Notes under the pieces: generated by a model
The model's database searches: none
What the model was told of the DNA's origin: nothing
The model's input: the letters and a program-made list of their open reading frames with translations, nothing else
Program-made: the position numbers and the translations under genes
Shown: piece after piece, positions 29,075 to 39,063 of the stretch
Layout: each line of letters opens with the position of its first letter
Numbering within the stretch: position 1 is the stretch's first letter
Origin: Lachnospiraceae bacterium
GTDB lineage: Bacteria > Bacillota > Clostridia > Lachnospirales > Lachnospiraceae
Direction of reading: 5' to 3'
NCBI GenBank assembly: GCA_024692955.1
Contig: JAILLW010000017.1
Span: 1-64,000 of the forward strand
DNA: 64,000 nt

Positions 29075-30122
29075 AACGGGAGAGAACATGAAAAGCCACC
29101 GCGCTTGCCGCGGCGACATTCAGGGAATCCACTCCGTTCGCCATCGGGATGCGGACGACATAGTCGCTTTCAAGAATTGTTTTTTCACTTAAGCCGGAAC
29201 CCTCGCTGCCTAAAATGACGGCGAGGGTCCTTTCTTTCGAAAGAACCGGATCGTCAATGGAAACGGACCGGTCGGAAAGGGCCATGGCGGCTGTCCTGAA
29301 ACCCGCCTCATGAAGCGCTCCGACCGGATCTTTTCCCCGGAAGACGGTCCAGGGGATCTGAAACACACTCCCCATACTGACTCTTACGGAACGGCGGTAA
29401 AGAGGATCCGCCGAGGCACTGTCAAGCAGAACGGCCTCCATGGAAAGCGCGGCCGCAGACCGGAAGATGGCGCCCACGTTCGTCGGATTCGTCACTCCCT
29501 CGAGCACCGCCACACGGCGCTTTCCGGACAGGATCTCCTTCGGATCGGGAAGCGGCTTCCTTCGCATCGCGCAGAGCATTCCGCGGGTGAGAGAGTAGCC
29601 GGTGAGCTCCTTAAGTACGGGAAGAGGAGCCGTATGAACCGGGATTGAAAACTCCGGACGGGAAAACTCCCGGAGAACATTTGCCGCCGTTTCCCGATAA
29701 TCATCCGAACCCGCCGCCGTTTCGGTATCTGAAGCACCGTTCTCCGGATGAACGGAGTAAAACCCCGCAATCCGTTCATTCTCGGTCCGGTCGAAGACCC
29801 GGTCGGCCTTTTGAAGACCGCCGGAGAGTTCCGCCCGGGAAAGACCGCCGGGATGCTCCGCACACAAAGACTCCATATGCGAAGGATCCTCCGCATTGGA
29901 AGGCAACAGCGCCTCCGCATCCGGGAGAAAACGCTCTTCCATAAGGACCGATACCGGTTCATAGCCTGCCCGGAGCGCCCGGAGAATCACATTCGGGCTT
30001 TCCGCGATAAAGAGCCCCGCCTCCGGCTCGTAATAATGACTGAGCTGGGGCTCGTTAAGATCCGTGTAAAGTGAAAGTCCCGGTGCCTTAAGGCTCCCGA
30101 TCGGCTGAATGTGAATGCTCAT
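29058..30122 (-). CDS. TrmH/SpoU family RNA methyltransferase
   Basis: LEGVTNPTNVGAIFRSAAAL, VILGSEGSGLSEKT, IPMANGVDSLNVAAASAVAFH motifs. Confidence 0.9.
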   Translation of the reverse strand: MSIHIQPIGSLKAPGLSLYTDLNEPQLSHYYEPEAGLFIAESPNVILRALRAGYEPVSVLMEERFLPDAEALLPSNAEDPSHMESLCAEHPGGLSRAELSGGLQKADRVFDRTENERIAGFYSVHPENGASDTETAAGSDDYRETAANVLREFSRPEFSIPVHTAPLPVLKELTGYSLTRGMLCAMRRKPLPDPKEILSGKRRVAVLEGVTNPTNVGAIFRSAAALSMEAVLLDSASADPLYRRSVRVSMGSVFQIPWTVFRGKDPVGALHEAGFRTAAMALSDRSVSIDDPVLSKERTLAVILGSEGSGLSEKTILESDYVVRIPMANGVDSLNVAAASAVAFHVLSRSISAS

Positions 30123-32170
30123 GGTTCCTCAGGGATCCTTTCTGCCCGATCGCTTCCGCCGGTTGCCCGGTTAAGAGCGCTAATTCCGGTGAGAGTCTTT
30201 CCCCGGTAGATGAAAGTCAGCTGATCGGGCGAAAGATTCGTACGGTAGATATTTCCCCGGAAGGTCAGCCCGGAGGTGTATTTTTTTCCCATCTCACTGA
30301 CTATGAGAGGCCCTCCTGTCCCTTCGGGGAGAGTGCTTTCGATGACATTTCCCTGAAAAGTGATCCCGTTTGCGCGGCTGATCACGATCTCCGCGTATCT
30401 GTCTCCGGGATCCTCCGGGTTTTCCGGATCCTCCGGGTTCTCCGCATCCTTATGATTGTTCCGAAGCACATTGTCGAGGATCTTTGTGCTCTTTACGAGG
30501 CCGGCGCGTTTTGCGTCATAACCGCCGACCCAGATCCCGCCGTGCCCGTTGTCATAAAGAAGATTCCCGGATACCGTGATCTTTTTCACCGGAAAGGCAT
30601 CTTTCCGGATCTCCGCCCCGATCTCGATGCCGTAGTCGCAGTCGTGAACCGTATTGTCCGTGACCTTTACGGAACGGGCGCCGTCCACGTAGATTCCCGC
30701 GCAGGAAGCGTATTCGCAGTGACAGTTATAGACCGTATTTCCGGAAGCGATGCAGGACCTTGGCTGATCGAGCTTACCGTTCCTGCAGTAACCGGTATTT
30801 CCGTTGAAATCGATCCCGATATTGGTATTGTCATGCACCTGATTCCCGATGATGCGGACGCCGGACACATTGCCCGCGACGGAAACGGACTCACTCCAGT
30901 TCGTTACGTTGTCGCAGATCTCATTATCGAGGATCCGGATATTCCGGATGGCTTTTTCCCCGGTCTTTCCCTCTCCGAGACAGAGGATCGCGTTAGCTTC
31001 GCCGGCGTTTTCTTCGTCATCTTCCGGGCTTACAAGGTACCGGTCGGCTGTTTTGATCCCGTGGATCCGGCAGTTCCTGATCGTGATGTTTGCGGATCTT
31101 TGGGGGATGTGGATCCCGCAGGCATACTTCGCGCTGATGTTTCCGATATCCAGATTTTCGATGAGGATATTCGACCGGCCGTTAAGATCCAGCAGGGTAA
31201 CGCTTTCTTCATCCTTCGAAGAAGTAAGAACTGACGCGCATGTCAGATTCCACTCCGCTTCATCCGTCTTTTCCGCATCGTCACCGCGAAGGACAATGGG
31301 ATCCGTACGCTCACCGCTTCGGGGAAATGTGAGCGTCTCGTCATAGGTGCCGGCGTGGATCAGGATCAGAGAGCCTGCGGGCGCAAGCTCCAGAGCATGC
31401 GATATCGTGCGGAAGGGCTGCTCTGCCGAGCCGTCATTTCCGTCATTCCCTTCGGGGGATACATGATATTCCTTCGCCTCATTGTTTTCCCACTGCGCAT
31501 ACAGTACGATCTTCCGGTCTTTTTCCGTAATGCTTCCTTCGGGGAACACGGCTTCTCCGGGATAATCGTATCCGTTCGCTCCGGCTGTTTCGGTAAGGCT
31601 CCAGCCGCCGAAGGTGTGTCCCTTCATGGTAAAGGTGCAGGGAGGAAGCGCAAGCTCCCGGGAACTCTTTCCCCGGAGTTTTTTCGTTTTCCCTTTTCCG
31701 CCGTTCGGCTTAAGAAGGATCGTGTACCTGTTCTCAATCCATTTCGCATACAGGATACGGTTCCCTTTGCTTCCCTTCTTTATGGTGCCCGCCTTCTTTT
31801 TGAACTTACTGTCTTTATACCAGCCGCCGAAGGTATATCCTGCCCGGGAAGGCTTTTTCAGTTTTACGGTATCCTTTGAGGTATAGGTGGCCGGATTGTC
31901 CGGAGAATTGCATACGGAATCCCAGGCCCCGTCCTCAGGGCCGTTGAGAACATACTCAATCCGGTATGTCGAAAGACCGTCCGGAGCGGCTTCTTCCGGA
32001 GCGGCTTCCTCCGGAGCGGCCAAAGCCGGCCCGTCCTCCGTGATCTCCTGCGCCGAAGCGCGAAGACAGAGGGCAAGCAGCAGGAGTATGGCCGCAAAAG
32101 CCAAAACGGTCAGCAGTTTTTTTCTGTGAAGTTTATTTTCGCTCATCACATAAACGCGGCTCATTCGCAT
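30119..32170 (-). CDS. Secreted right-handed beta-helix protein with InlB-type repeats
   Basis: Signal peptide from MSENKLHRKKLLTVLAFAAILLLLALCLRASA (likely start 32143); GYTFGGWYKDSKFKK...LYAKW; YHVSPEGNDGNDGSAEQPFRTISHAL then beta-helix repeats. Confidence 0.85.
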   Translation of the reverse strand: MRMSRVYVMSENKLHRKKLLTVLAFAAILLLLALCLRASAQEITEDGPALAAPEEAAPEEAAPDGLSTYRIEYVLNGPEDGAWDSVCNSPDNPATYTSKDTVKLKKPSRAGYTFGGWYKDSKFKKKAGTIKKGSKGNRILYAKWIENRYTILLKPNGGKGKTKKLRGKSSRELALPPCTFTMKGHTFGGWSLTETAGANGYDYPGEAVFPEGSITEKDRKIVLYAQWENNEAKEYHVSPEGNDGNDGSAEQPFRTISHALELAPAGSLILIHAGTYDETLTFPRSGERTDPIVLRGDDAEKTDEAEWNLTCASVLTSSKDEESVTLLDLNGRSNILIENLDIGNISAKYACGIHIPQRSANITIRNCRIHGIKTADRYLVSPEDDEENAGEANAILCLGEGKTGEKAIRNIRILDNEICDNVTNWSESVSVAGNVSGVRIIGNQVHDNTNIGIDFNGNTGYCRNGKLDQPRSCIASGNTVYNCHCEYASCAGIYVDGARSVKVTDNTVHDCDYGIEIGAEIRKDAFPVKKITVSGNLLYDNGHGGIWVGGYDAKRAGLVKSTKILDNVLRNNHKDAENPEDPENPEDPGDRYAEIVISRANGITFQGNVIESTLPEGTGGPLIVSEMGKKYTSGLTFRGNIYRTNLSPDQLTFIYRGKTLTGISALNRATGGSDRAERIPEEP

Positions 32171-32276
32171 CCCTTTAAAAGATCGTCATTTGCGGGAAAA
32201 GGCATGGACCGGTGCCCACGCCTTTTTCGCCTGAATTCAGTGAGCGCTTGTCCGGGCTCACACCGGATTCCGGATA

Positions 32277-33440
32277 TCAGTGTTTCGAAGCTTCCAGCAG
32301 CTTGTCCTTCAGCTGCGTTTCGATCTGAGCGAGCTCGATCTGGGCTTCCTTGCGCTTCTCCTTGCCTTCGGTCTGGATCCGCAGAACCTCGTCGAGTGTC
32401 GTGATCAGAGCTTCGTTGGTGTGCTTTAAGGTTTCCATATCCACGATCCCCCGTTCCGATTCCTTTGCCGCCTCGATGGTCGCGGTCTTTAAGGCATCCG
32501 CGTTCTGACGGAGCAGCCTGTTCGTCATATCGTTTACTTCGCGCTCGGCCCGTGCCGCCTGGGAAGCATGCTCCACGCCGATGGCGATCACCATCTGATT
32601 CTTCCAGAGAGGGATCGTATTTACGATGGTGGACTGGATCTTCTCCGCCATCACGGTATCCGAGCTCTGTACCATGCGGATCTGGGGACCGGTCTGCATC
32701 GCGATGGTCCTCGTCAGTTCCAGATCGTAGATCTTCTTTTCGAAGCGGTCGCATTTGTTCGCGAAGTCCTTGGCTTTTTCGGCATCTTCGGGAAGCCCGG
32801 AGGATTCCGCTTTCTTCTGCAGCTCAACGAGGGTCGTGCTCCGCTCGAGCTCCAGCTTTTTCTTGCCGGCGAGGATATACATCGTGAGTTCCTTGAAATA
32901 GGAAAGGTTCAGTTCGTACATCTTGTCGAGGACTTCCACGTCCTTCATCAGAGTGATCTGATGCCGCTCGAGCTCCTTGCTGATGGTCTGCACGTTGGTC
33001 TCAACACTGCTGTACTTCGCCTTCATGGATTCCACCTTGTTGGAACCCTTCTTGAAGAGAGCCTTGATCCCTTTTTCGTCTTCCGAGATCTCGAAGCTTC
33101 GAAGCTGGGTGACAAGACCCGTGATCATTTCGCCGACCTCGCCCATATCCTTGGTCTTTACGTTGTCGATCGCGCGCTCCGAGAAGTCGGCCAGTTTCTT
33201 CTGGGTGCCGACACCGTAATTCATGATACCCGCCGTATTGGCGATATCGATCTGCGTGCTGAACTGCTCAACCTGCTTTAATTCTTCCGGTGAAAGCTGG
33301 GCTTCCATCGCGGTCACGGCATCGGATCTTTCCGTGAGTTTCGTCAGTTCCTGCTGGGCGCCGGAAGCGACGGGGGTGTCCGTCCCGAAATTCAGTACGG
33401 GAGCGGCGGGAGTTTCGTCAAATACCAGTTCCTGTTCCAT
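32277..33440 (-). CDS. telA: TelA-like toxic anion resistance protein
   Basis: IPLWKNQMVIAIG and coiled-coil TelA sequence; next to xpaC-like gene. Confidence 0.88.
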   Translation of the reverse strand: MEQELVFDETPAAPVLNFGTDTPVASGAQQELTKLTERSDAVTAMEAQLSPEELKQVEQFSTQIDIANTAGIMNYGVGTQKKLADFSERAIDNVKTKDMGEVGEMITGLVTQLRSFEISEDEKGIKALFKKGSNKVESMKAKYSSVETNVQTISKELERHQITLMKDVEVLDKMYELNLSYFKELTMYILAGKKKLELERSTTLVELQKKAESSGLPEDAEKAKDFANKCDRFEKKIYDLELTRTIAMQTGPQIRMVQSSDTVMAEKIQSTIVNTIPLWKNQMVIAIGVEHASQAARAEREVNDMTNRLLRQNADALKTATIEAAKESERGIVDMETLKHTNEALITTLDEVLRIQTEGKEKRKEAQIELAQIETQLKDKLLEASKH

Positions 33441-33449
33441 GTTACCCTC

Positions 33450-34715
33450 CTATTTTTTCGCTATACTGTCTTCCATCAGACCGTCCTGCGCCATCATGGT
33501 CTTCATGACGGAGATGTCGGAAGAGATATCCCAGGCCATATCCTGGAAAAGACTGTTCAAAAGCTTTTCGAACGCTTCGTTGATCGTGTCCATCGCGGAA
33601 TCGATCTCAAGCTTGGTCTTCGTAATATTATCGCCCACACCCGGCTGTTTGTCGAGTTCGATGTAGGCGGTCAGGAGCTTCTTCGTAGTGGGAAGATAAT
33701 AGTTCATCAACTTATAAAGCTCGTCCGCGGAGGAAGGCTCCTTTTTCACCTGATCGAAGATCCGGTTCATGATGTTCTCGAGGCGGTAGAGCTTGTTGGA
33801 CATTTCCTCCGTATCGGGAATGATGTCATTCACCTGCCGGACGAAGATGATGTATTCGTTTCCCTCCTTCAGGATCGAGCGGACTTCCGGGGAAAGAGAG
33901 GAAGAATCCTGATCTCCGGAACCGTTGACGGCCCTGTTCGCCGCTTCTCTCCGCTGATCCCGCATCTGCCTTGCCTCCTGATCCTCGATGGCGCCCATGT
34001 ACATCTGATAGGAACGGTCCGTGATCATGCAGATCTTCTCATCACGGTCGAGGCGCGCTCTGGGAAGGAAGCCCCGTTTGATCATCTGCTTGATGTCTTT
34101 TAATACTTCCCGGTCCGTCCGGAATACGACACCGGCCAGATCCGAGATATTGAAATATTCGGAATTTCCGAGAATATTGCCGTACTGATAATAACGCTGG
34201 GCGAGGTTGTTCGTGCGGTTGCCCCGCAGGAATCCGAAGACGCTTCCGGCCGTCGCGACGGCGCCGAAGATCGCTCCGGCGATCGTGCCGGCCGCGAGCA
34301 TGGAGATGCAGACCGCTCCGAAGATGATGGAAGAGAGTCCGAAGCCCACCATCTGAAGCACACCTGCGGATTTGCTGATATTCCTCTGAAGGAAATAATG
34401 GCGGACACCGTTGGTGCGGGGAGTGCGGCCTCCGGGGGCTCCGGGCTGTCCGGCCCGTCCTCCGGATCCCGCGGGTGCTTCCGGGGTCAGTCCCGAGGTG
34501 TAGGCTCTGTTCCGGACCGTATCCGGGCGCGCGGTAACCACACGTCCGGGCCTTCGCCCGGCGGGATTGGCCGGCGGTATATTAACGGTAATGTTTCTGA
34601 CGGCTCTTGAGATATCGGAAGCCAGATTGCTGTAATTTCCGCCGTCAACTGCGGAAGTTACGCTTTTGAGAATGTCGCTTCCGACATCCAGCAGGTCCTG
34701 TAGATCTTTATTCAA
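33450..34715 (-). CDS. XpaC-like (5-bromo-4-chloroindolyl phosphate hydrolysis family) protein
   Basis: TM hairpin after basic N-region, C-terminal YYLPTTKKLLTAYIELDKQPGVGDNI...; operonic with telA as in other Firmicutes. Confidence 0.82.
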   Translation of the reverse strand: MNKDLQDLLDVGSDILKSVTSAVDGGNYSNLASDISRAVRNITVNIPPANPAGRRPGRVVTARPDTVRNRAYTSGLTPEAPAGSGGRAGQPGAPGGRTPRTNGVRHYFLQRNISKSAGVLQMVGFGLSSIIFGAVCISMLAAGTIAGAIFGAVATAGSVFGFLRGNRTNNLAQRYYQYGNILGNSEYFNISDLAGVVFRTDREVLKDIKQMIKRGFLPRARLDRDEKICMITDRSYQMYMGAIEDQEARQMRDQRREAANRAVNGSGDQDSSSLSPEVRSILKEGNEYIIFVRQVNDIIPDTEEMSNKLYRLENIMNRIFDQVKKEPSSADELYKLMNYYLPTTKKLLTAYIELDKQPGVGDNITKTKLEIDSAMDTINEAFEKLLNSLFQDMAWDISSDISVMKTMMAQDGLMEDSIAKK

Positions 34716-34885
34716 AGGAGCCTCCGGGTAGTTTTTGATGGCAGGGTAACCCTGACATCCTTATATTGTAACGCAAAACGACGGAAAAAACAAAGGGAAA
34801 AGTAGGTTGGCGATTCGGCCTCCGAGGGGTATAATACCTGTGTATGATTTTTTACCGAGAATTCGGAGAACAGGGGGTAGCATTT

Positions 34886-36559
34886 ATGAACAAAAAAAGA
34901 ACTGTTAACCGTGTATTGTCGCTGATCCTTTCGCTGGTACTTCTCGTTACGGGCAGCGCATTCTCCACCGCTGCATGGGCGGGAGAGTTTCCGGATAACT
35001 ATCCGGACGATCTCCGGGAGATCTATGACATTCCTGCGGATCTTTCCGGAAAGACCGTGATCCTTCATTCCAATGATGTCCACGGCGCCATCGGCCAGTA
35101 TGCCTACATCGCTTCCGTAAAGGAAAACCTGAAAAAGCGCGGGGCGGAAGTGATCCTCGCGGATGCCGGCGACTTCAGCCAGGGTACACCCTATGTAAGT
35201 GTTTCGAAAGGCAAAAATGCGGTCATCGCCATGAATACGACGGGGTATGATGTAGCGACCCTCGGGAATCATGAGTTTGACTACGGTTATCCGCAGCTGG
35301 TATCGAACCTTTGCGCCGCGAATTTCAAGGTGCTTTGCGCCGATATCCTGGATCCCGAAGGAAAGCCCATTACGGATCCGAGCTGCATGTTTACGACGAA
35401 AGCCGGACTGAAGATCGGTTTCTTCGGTATGTCAACGCCCGAAACCCTGACCAAGGTAAATCCCGCTCTTGTAAAGGGGCTTAAATTCCTGTCCGGAAAA
35501 GAACTCTATTCCTGCGCGCAGGCTCAGGTCGACGCGCTGAAAGCGGACGGTGCGGATCTTGTTATCTGCCTTTCCCATCTCGGAGTCGATTATGAGACCG
35601 AGATCGGCGGAAACCGCAGCGTAGACCTTGTCGACCATACGAACGGGATCGATTTCCTGATCGACGGCCATTCCCACGCGATGATGACGGACGGAAACGT
35701 TAAGAATCCGGTTCAGTCCACGGGAACCAAGGTTCCGACCATCGGCGTGATCATGATTGACAACGCGACGAAGAGCATCGAGGATCATTTCCTCATCAGC
35801 ATGCAGGGTCTTCAGAAAGAAGTGATCACCAAGGCGATCACGGATAAACTCATCCAGGAAGTAAACAAAGAGTATAATGTGGTATTCGCTCAGAGCAAAG
35901 TAGCCTTAAACGGTGACAAGGATCCCGGCAACCGTACCGAAGAGACGAACCTCGGAAACCTTGTTACGGATGCAACGGTCTACAGCGTTACGAAGGAGAG
36001 CGGCGCGCTGAAGGTAGATGCGGATCATGTGGTCGCGATCCAGAACGGCGGCGGACTCCGGGCATGGGTAAAGCCGGGAAGCGTTACGATGAACACGATC
36101 AAAACGGTGCTTCCTTTCGGAAATTCGATCTCCGTAGTTTATGTAACGGGCGCGGAACTTCTTGAGGCACTCGAAGCCTCCACATTCAGTCTGCCGGAAG
36201 CCCTCGGCGGATATCCGCAGACGGCAGGGATCCGCTTCACCGTCGATACGAGAAAGCCCTTCGCGAAGGGTGCCCTTTATCCCGATTCGACATACTACAA
36301 ACCGGCTTCCATCAACCGTGTGACCATCGAGAGCGTAAACGGAAAGCCTTTCTCAATGACGGATACCTATGCGGTCATCACGAACGATTTCTGCGCGGAC
36401 GGCGGAGATACCTACTATGTATTCTCCAATGCGGCGGATCGCTTTGATACGGGGATCATTCTTGACGAAGCGGTCGTGGATTATGTGAAGAAAGAACTGA
36501 ACGGCGTGATCGATGACAGATATGCGGCACCGCGCGGCGATGTGACCATCATCAAGTAG
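34886..36559 (+). CDS. Secreted 5'-nucleotidase / metallophosphatase
   Basis: ILHSNDVHG, GDFSQGTPYV, TLGNHEFDYG, DGHSHAMM, C-terminal QNGGGLRAWVKPG and FCADGGDTYYVF; signal peptide. Confidence 0.93.
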   Translation: MNKKRTVNRVLSLILSLVLLVTGSAFSTAAWAGEFPDNYPDDLREIYDIPADLSGKTVILHSNDVHGAIGQYAYIASVKENLKKRGAEVILADAGDFSQGTPYVSVSKGKNAVIAMNTTGYDVATLGNHEFDYGYPQLVSNLCAANFKVLCADILDPEGKPITDPSCMFTTKAGLKIGFFGMSTPETLTKVNPALVKGLKFLSGKELYSCAQAQVDALKADGADLVICLSHLGVDYETEIGGNRSVDLVDHTNGIDFLIDGHSHAMMTDGNVKNPVQSTGTKVPTIGVIMIDNATKSIEDHFLISMQGLQKEVITKAITDKLIQEVNKEYNVVFAQSKVALNGDKDPGNRTEETNLGNLVTDATVYSVTKESGALKVDADHVVAIQNGGGLRAWVKPGSVTMNTIKTVLPFGNSISVVYVTGAELLEALEASTFSLPEALGGYPQTAGIRFTVDTRKPFAKGALYPDSTYYKPASINRVTIESVNGKPFSMTDTYAVITNDFCADGGDTYYVFSNAADRFDTGIILDEAVVDYVKKELNGVIDDRYAAPRGDVTIIK

Positions 36560-36568
36560 GAGGCAGAT

Positions 36569-36961
36569 ATGGAAAGCGTTGTTAAGTTTTTAAAAGAGGC
36601 GGGAACCTATTATCTGGCGACGGATGAAGGGGGACAGCCCAGAGTAAGGCCCTTCGGGACGGTAAATGTGTTCGAGGGAAAGGTTTATATCCAGACGGGG
36701 AAATCCAAGAACGTATCGAAGCAGATCCACGCGAATCCCAAAGTGGAGATCTGCGCCTTCAAAGACGGCGAATGGATCCGTGTGGCGGGAGAACTCATAG
36801 AGGATCCCCGGAGGGAGGCCAAGGTTTCCATGCTCGAAGCTTATCCTTCGCTGCAGGGAATGTATTCCGCGGATGATGACAATACGGAGGTATTCTATTT
36901 CAAAGACGCGGAAGCGACCTTCAGTTCCTTTACCGAGCCGCCCAGGACCGTCCGTTTCTGA
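36569..36961 (+). CDS. Pyridoxamine 5'-phosphate oxidase family protein
   Basis: Split-barrel flavin-binding pattern YYLATDEGGQPRVRPFGTVNVFEGKVYIQTGKSKNVSKQI. Confidence 0.88.
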   Translation: MESVVKFLKEAGTYYLATDEGGQPRVRPFGTVNVFEGKVYIQTGKSKNVSKQIHANPKVEICAFKDGEWIRVAGELIEDPRREAKVSMLEAYPSLQGMYSADDDNTEVFYFKDAEATFSSFTEPPRTVRF

Positions 36962-36979
36962 CGAAAAGGGGCAGAGCGA

Positions 36980-37147
36980 ATGTGTGAGGAATGCGCCTAC
37001 TATCTTTATGACGAAGAGTATGAAGAATACGTCTGTGACGCGGATATGGACGAGGACGATTACGGAGCCCTGATGCGAGCGGGGTTCCGGTCCTGTCCGT
37101 ATTTCAGAAACGGGGACGAGTATCTCGTTGTCCGTCATCAGCTCTGA
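36980..37147 (+). CDS. Small Cys-containing acidic protein, DUF6472-like (55 aa)
   Basis: MCEECAYYLYDEEYEEYVCDADMDEDDYGALMRAGFRSCPYFRNGDEYLVVRHQL; not in the supplied ORF track; sits 18 nt after the previous stop. Confidence 0.7.
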   Translation: MCEECAYYLYDEEYEEYVCDADMDEDDYGALMRAGFRSCPYFRNGDEYLVVRHQL

Positions 37148-37164
37148 AAAACGAGGTTTGATCC

Positions 37165-38091
37165 ATGAAGAAAGAATTCACATTTCCGTCCGCTGACAAA
37201 AAGACCACGATCCACGTGACCGAATGGATCCCGGAAGGGAAAGTCCGGGGCGTGATTCAGATCGTTCACGGAATGTGCGAGCACATCGAACGTTATGACG
37301 ATTTCGCCGGTTATCTTACGGAGCATGGCTTCTACGTAACGGGAAACGATCATCTCGGACACGGACGGTCCGTGACCGGAACGGAGAAGCTCGGATATTT
37401 TGAGGACGGAATGCAGAGCGGGGCACTCATTAAGGATATGCGTCAGCTCCATCTGATGACGGCGGAGCGTTTCCCCGGAATTTCCTATTTCATCCTCGGC
37501 CACAGCATGGGTTCTTTCCTCACACGCCGCTATATCGCGAAATACGGCGAAGAACTGGCAGGCGCCCTGATCCTCGGTACGGGCTATACGCCCTATCCGA
37601 TGCTTGCCTTCGGGATGCGCCTTTGCAGGATCACGGCGGCTTCCAAAGGCGAAACCGCAAGGAGCAAAGCGGTAAACAGCCTTGCGTTCGGAAGCTACAA
37701 CAAAGCCTTTCGCCCGGCAAAGAGCGATTATGAATGGCTGTCGAAAGAAGAAGACGTTGTGGAACGTTATCTTTCGGATCCTTACTGCGCCTACCGTTTT
37801 ACCGTGAACGGATTCTACGGGCTCTTTCGGAACATCTGGTTCGCGCAGAAAGAAACGGGATCGATCCCGGAGGATCTTCCCGTGTACATCCTTTCGGGGA
37901 GCGAAGACCCCGTGGGAGGCAACGGAAAAGGCGTCATAAAGGTGTTTCGGGACATGGAAAAAGCCGGCATCCGGGACCTTGGCATCAAGCTTTATCCCGG
38001 CGACCGGCATGAAATTCTGAACGAAACGAACCGCTCCGAAGTATATGAAGATATCAGGAGCTGGCTTGAGGGGAGACTTCCCTCGAGGTGA
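37165..38091 (+). CDS. Alpha/beta hydrolase (lysophospholipase-like)
   Basis: QIVHGMCEH, LGHSMGSFLTRRY nucleophile elbow, GSEDPVGG, GDRHEILNE. Confidence 0.92.
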   Translation: MKKEFTFPSADKKTTIHVTEWIPEGKVRGVIQIVHGMCEHIERYDDFAGYLTEHGFYVTGNDHLGHGRSVTGTEKLGYFEDGMQSGALIKDMRQLHLMTAERFPGISYFILGHSMGSFLTRRYIAKYGEELAGALILGTGYTPYPMLAFGMRLCRITAASKGETARSKAVNSLAFGSYNKAFRPAKSDYEWLSKEEDVVERYLSDPYCAYRFTVNGFYGLFRNIWFAQKETGSIPEDLPVYILSGSEDPVGGNGKGVIKVFRDMEKAGIRDLGIKLYPGDRHEILNETNRSEVYEDIRSWLEGRLPSR

Positions 38092-38935
38092 TCATAAGGA
38101 AGGCACTCATGCCGCCGCGACGGCCTTTGGATGCGCGGTGTGAGTGCAGAGCTTCCCGATTGCAGGCGGTACAAAGATCCGGAAGGCTGATCCTTTCGGG
38201 CAGGATCCCGCAGTTTTCCATATTGATCCGGTTTGCTTCCGTAAGATCGAGGAAGTATTTGCCGGGTCTTTCTTTTTCGGGAAGCAGGATGCTTTCCAGC
38301 TCTTTGGGGCTGTAGGCCTCTCGAAAAGGCCCGGCCACATCTTCTCCGACTTCATAACAGCGACCTTCGATGGAGGGGCCGATACAGGCGAAAAAATCCT
38401 CCGGATCCGTACCGAATTCCTTTTTCATAAGCTCAACCGTATTTTTGCAGATGTTTCCGACGGTACCCCGCCAGCCGGAATGGGAAAGCCCTATGGCGCG
38501 CCGCGAAGGATCGACGAAGTATAAAGGGACACAGTCCGCGAAGGAAGTGACGAGACAGACGCCCGCCTCATCGGTGACGAGTCCGTCCGTATCATGGAAA
38601 TTCCGCTCCCTGAGGATCCCCATCCCGAGATGCCCGCTTCCGACACGGAGCACATTCGTTGTATGGGTCTGATGGGAAAAGACCATGGACCCGGGCGGTA
38701 TTCCGATGGCATCCCCGAAGATCCGGTAGTTTTCAAGAACGTTTTCCGGCTCGTCCCCGACGGTAAAACTCAGGTTCATCGGCCCGTAAGGCGCGGGACT
38801 GATACCGCCTTCCTTCATTGAAAAAGCATTGCGGAAGCCGGGAAGGGCATTCAGTGACAGGTATTCCAGATACGGAACGCCGTTGTTTTCTTTCAACTCC
38901 GTCGTGTTTGCGCCGGATCTCTTTTTAAGTCTCAT
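38054..38935 (-). CDS. pgeF: Polyphenol oxidase / peptidoglycan editing factor PgeF family
   Basis: VFSHQTHTTNVLRV, SFADCVPLYFVDPSRRAIGLSHSGWRGTV, CIGPSIEGRCYEVG. Confidence 0.9.
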   Translation of the reverse strand: MRLKKRSGANTTELKENNGVPYLEYLSLNALPGFRNAFSMKEGGISPAPYGPMNLSFTVGDEPENVLENYRIFGDAIGIPPGSMVFSHQTHTTNVLRVGSGHLGMGILRERNFHDTDGLVTDEAGVCLVTSFADCVPLYFVDPSRRAIGLSHSGWRGTVGNICKNTVELMKKEFGTDPEDFFACIGPSIEGRCYEVGEDVAGPFREAYSPKELESILLPEKERPGKYFLDLTEANRINMENCGILPERISLPDLCTACNREALHSHRASKGRRGGMSAFLMITSREVSPQASS

Positions 38936-39063
38936 AACATTTTCATTATAACACGGATTTAAAATCCATTGTGCGAATACGGAAAAATGTGATAGAATCG
39001 AAATATCGATATTGTATTCGAACAGTCCGTTCCGACTGTGCGCTGAAGAAAGGCTTTGAACAT

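Noticed and set aside
32277-34715. TelA/XpaC pair as a new stress or defence system
   Set aside because: Known Firmicutes gene pair (xpaC-yaaN type); no Ter or phage-associated neighbours in this window.
37165-38935. 38-nt tail-to-tail overlap of hydrolase and pgeF (38054-38091) as antisense regulation
   Set aside because: Short convergent overlaps are common in compact genomes; nothing further supports regulation.
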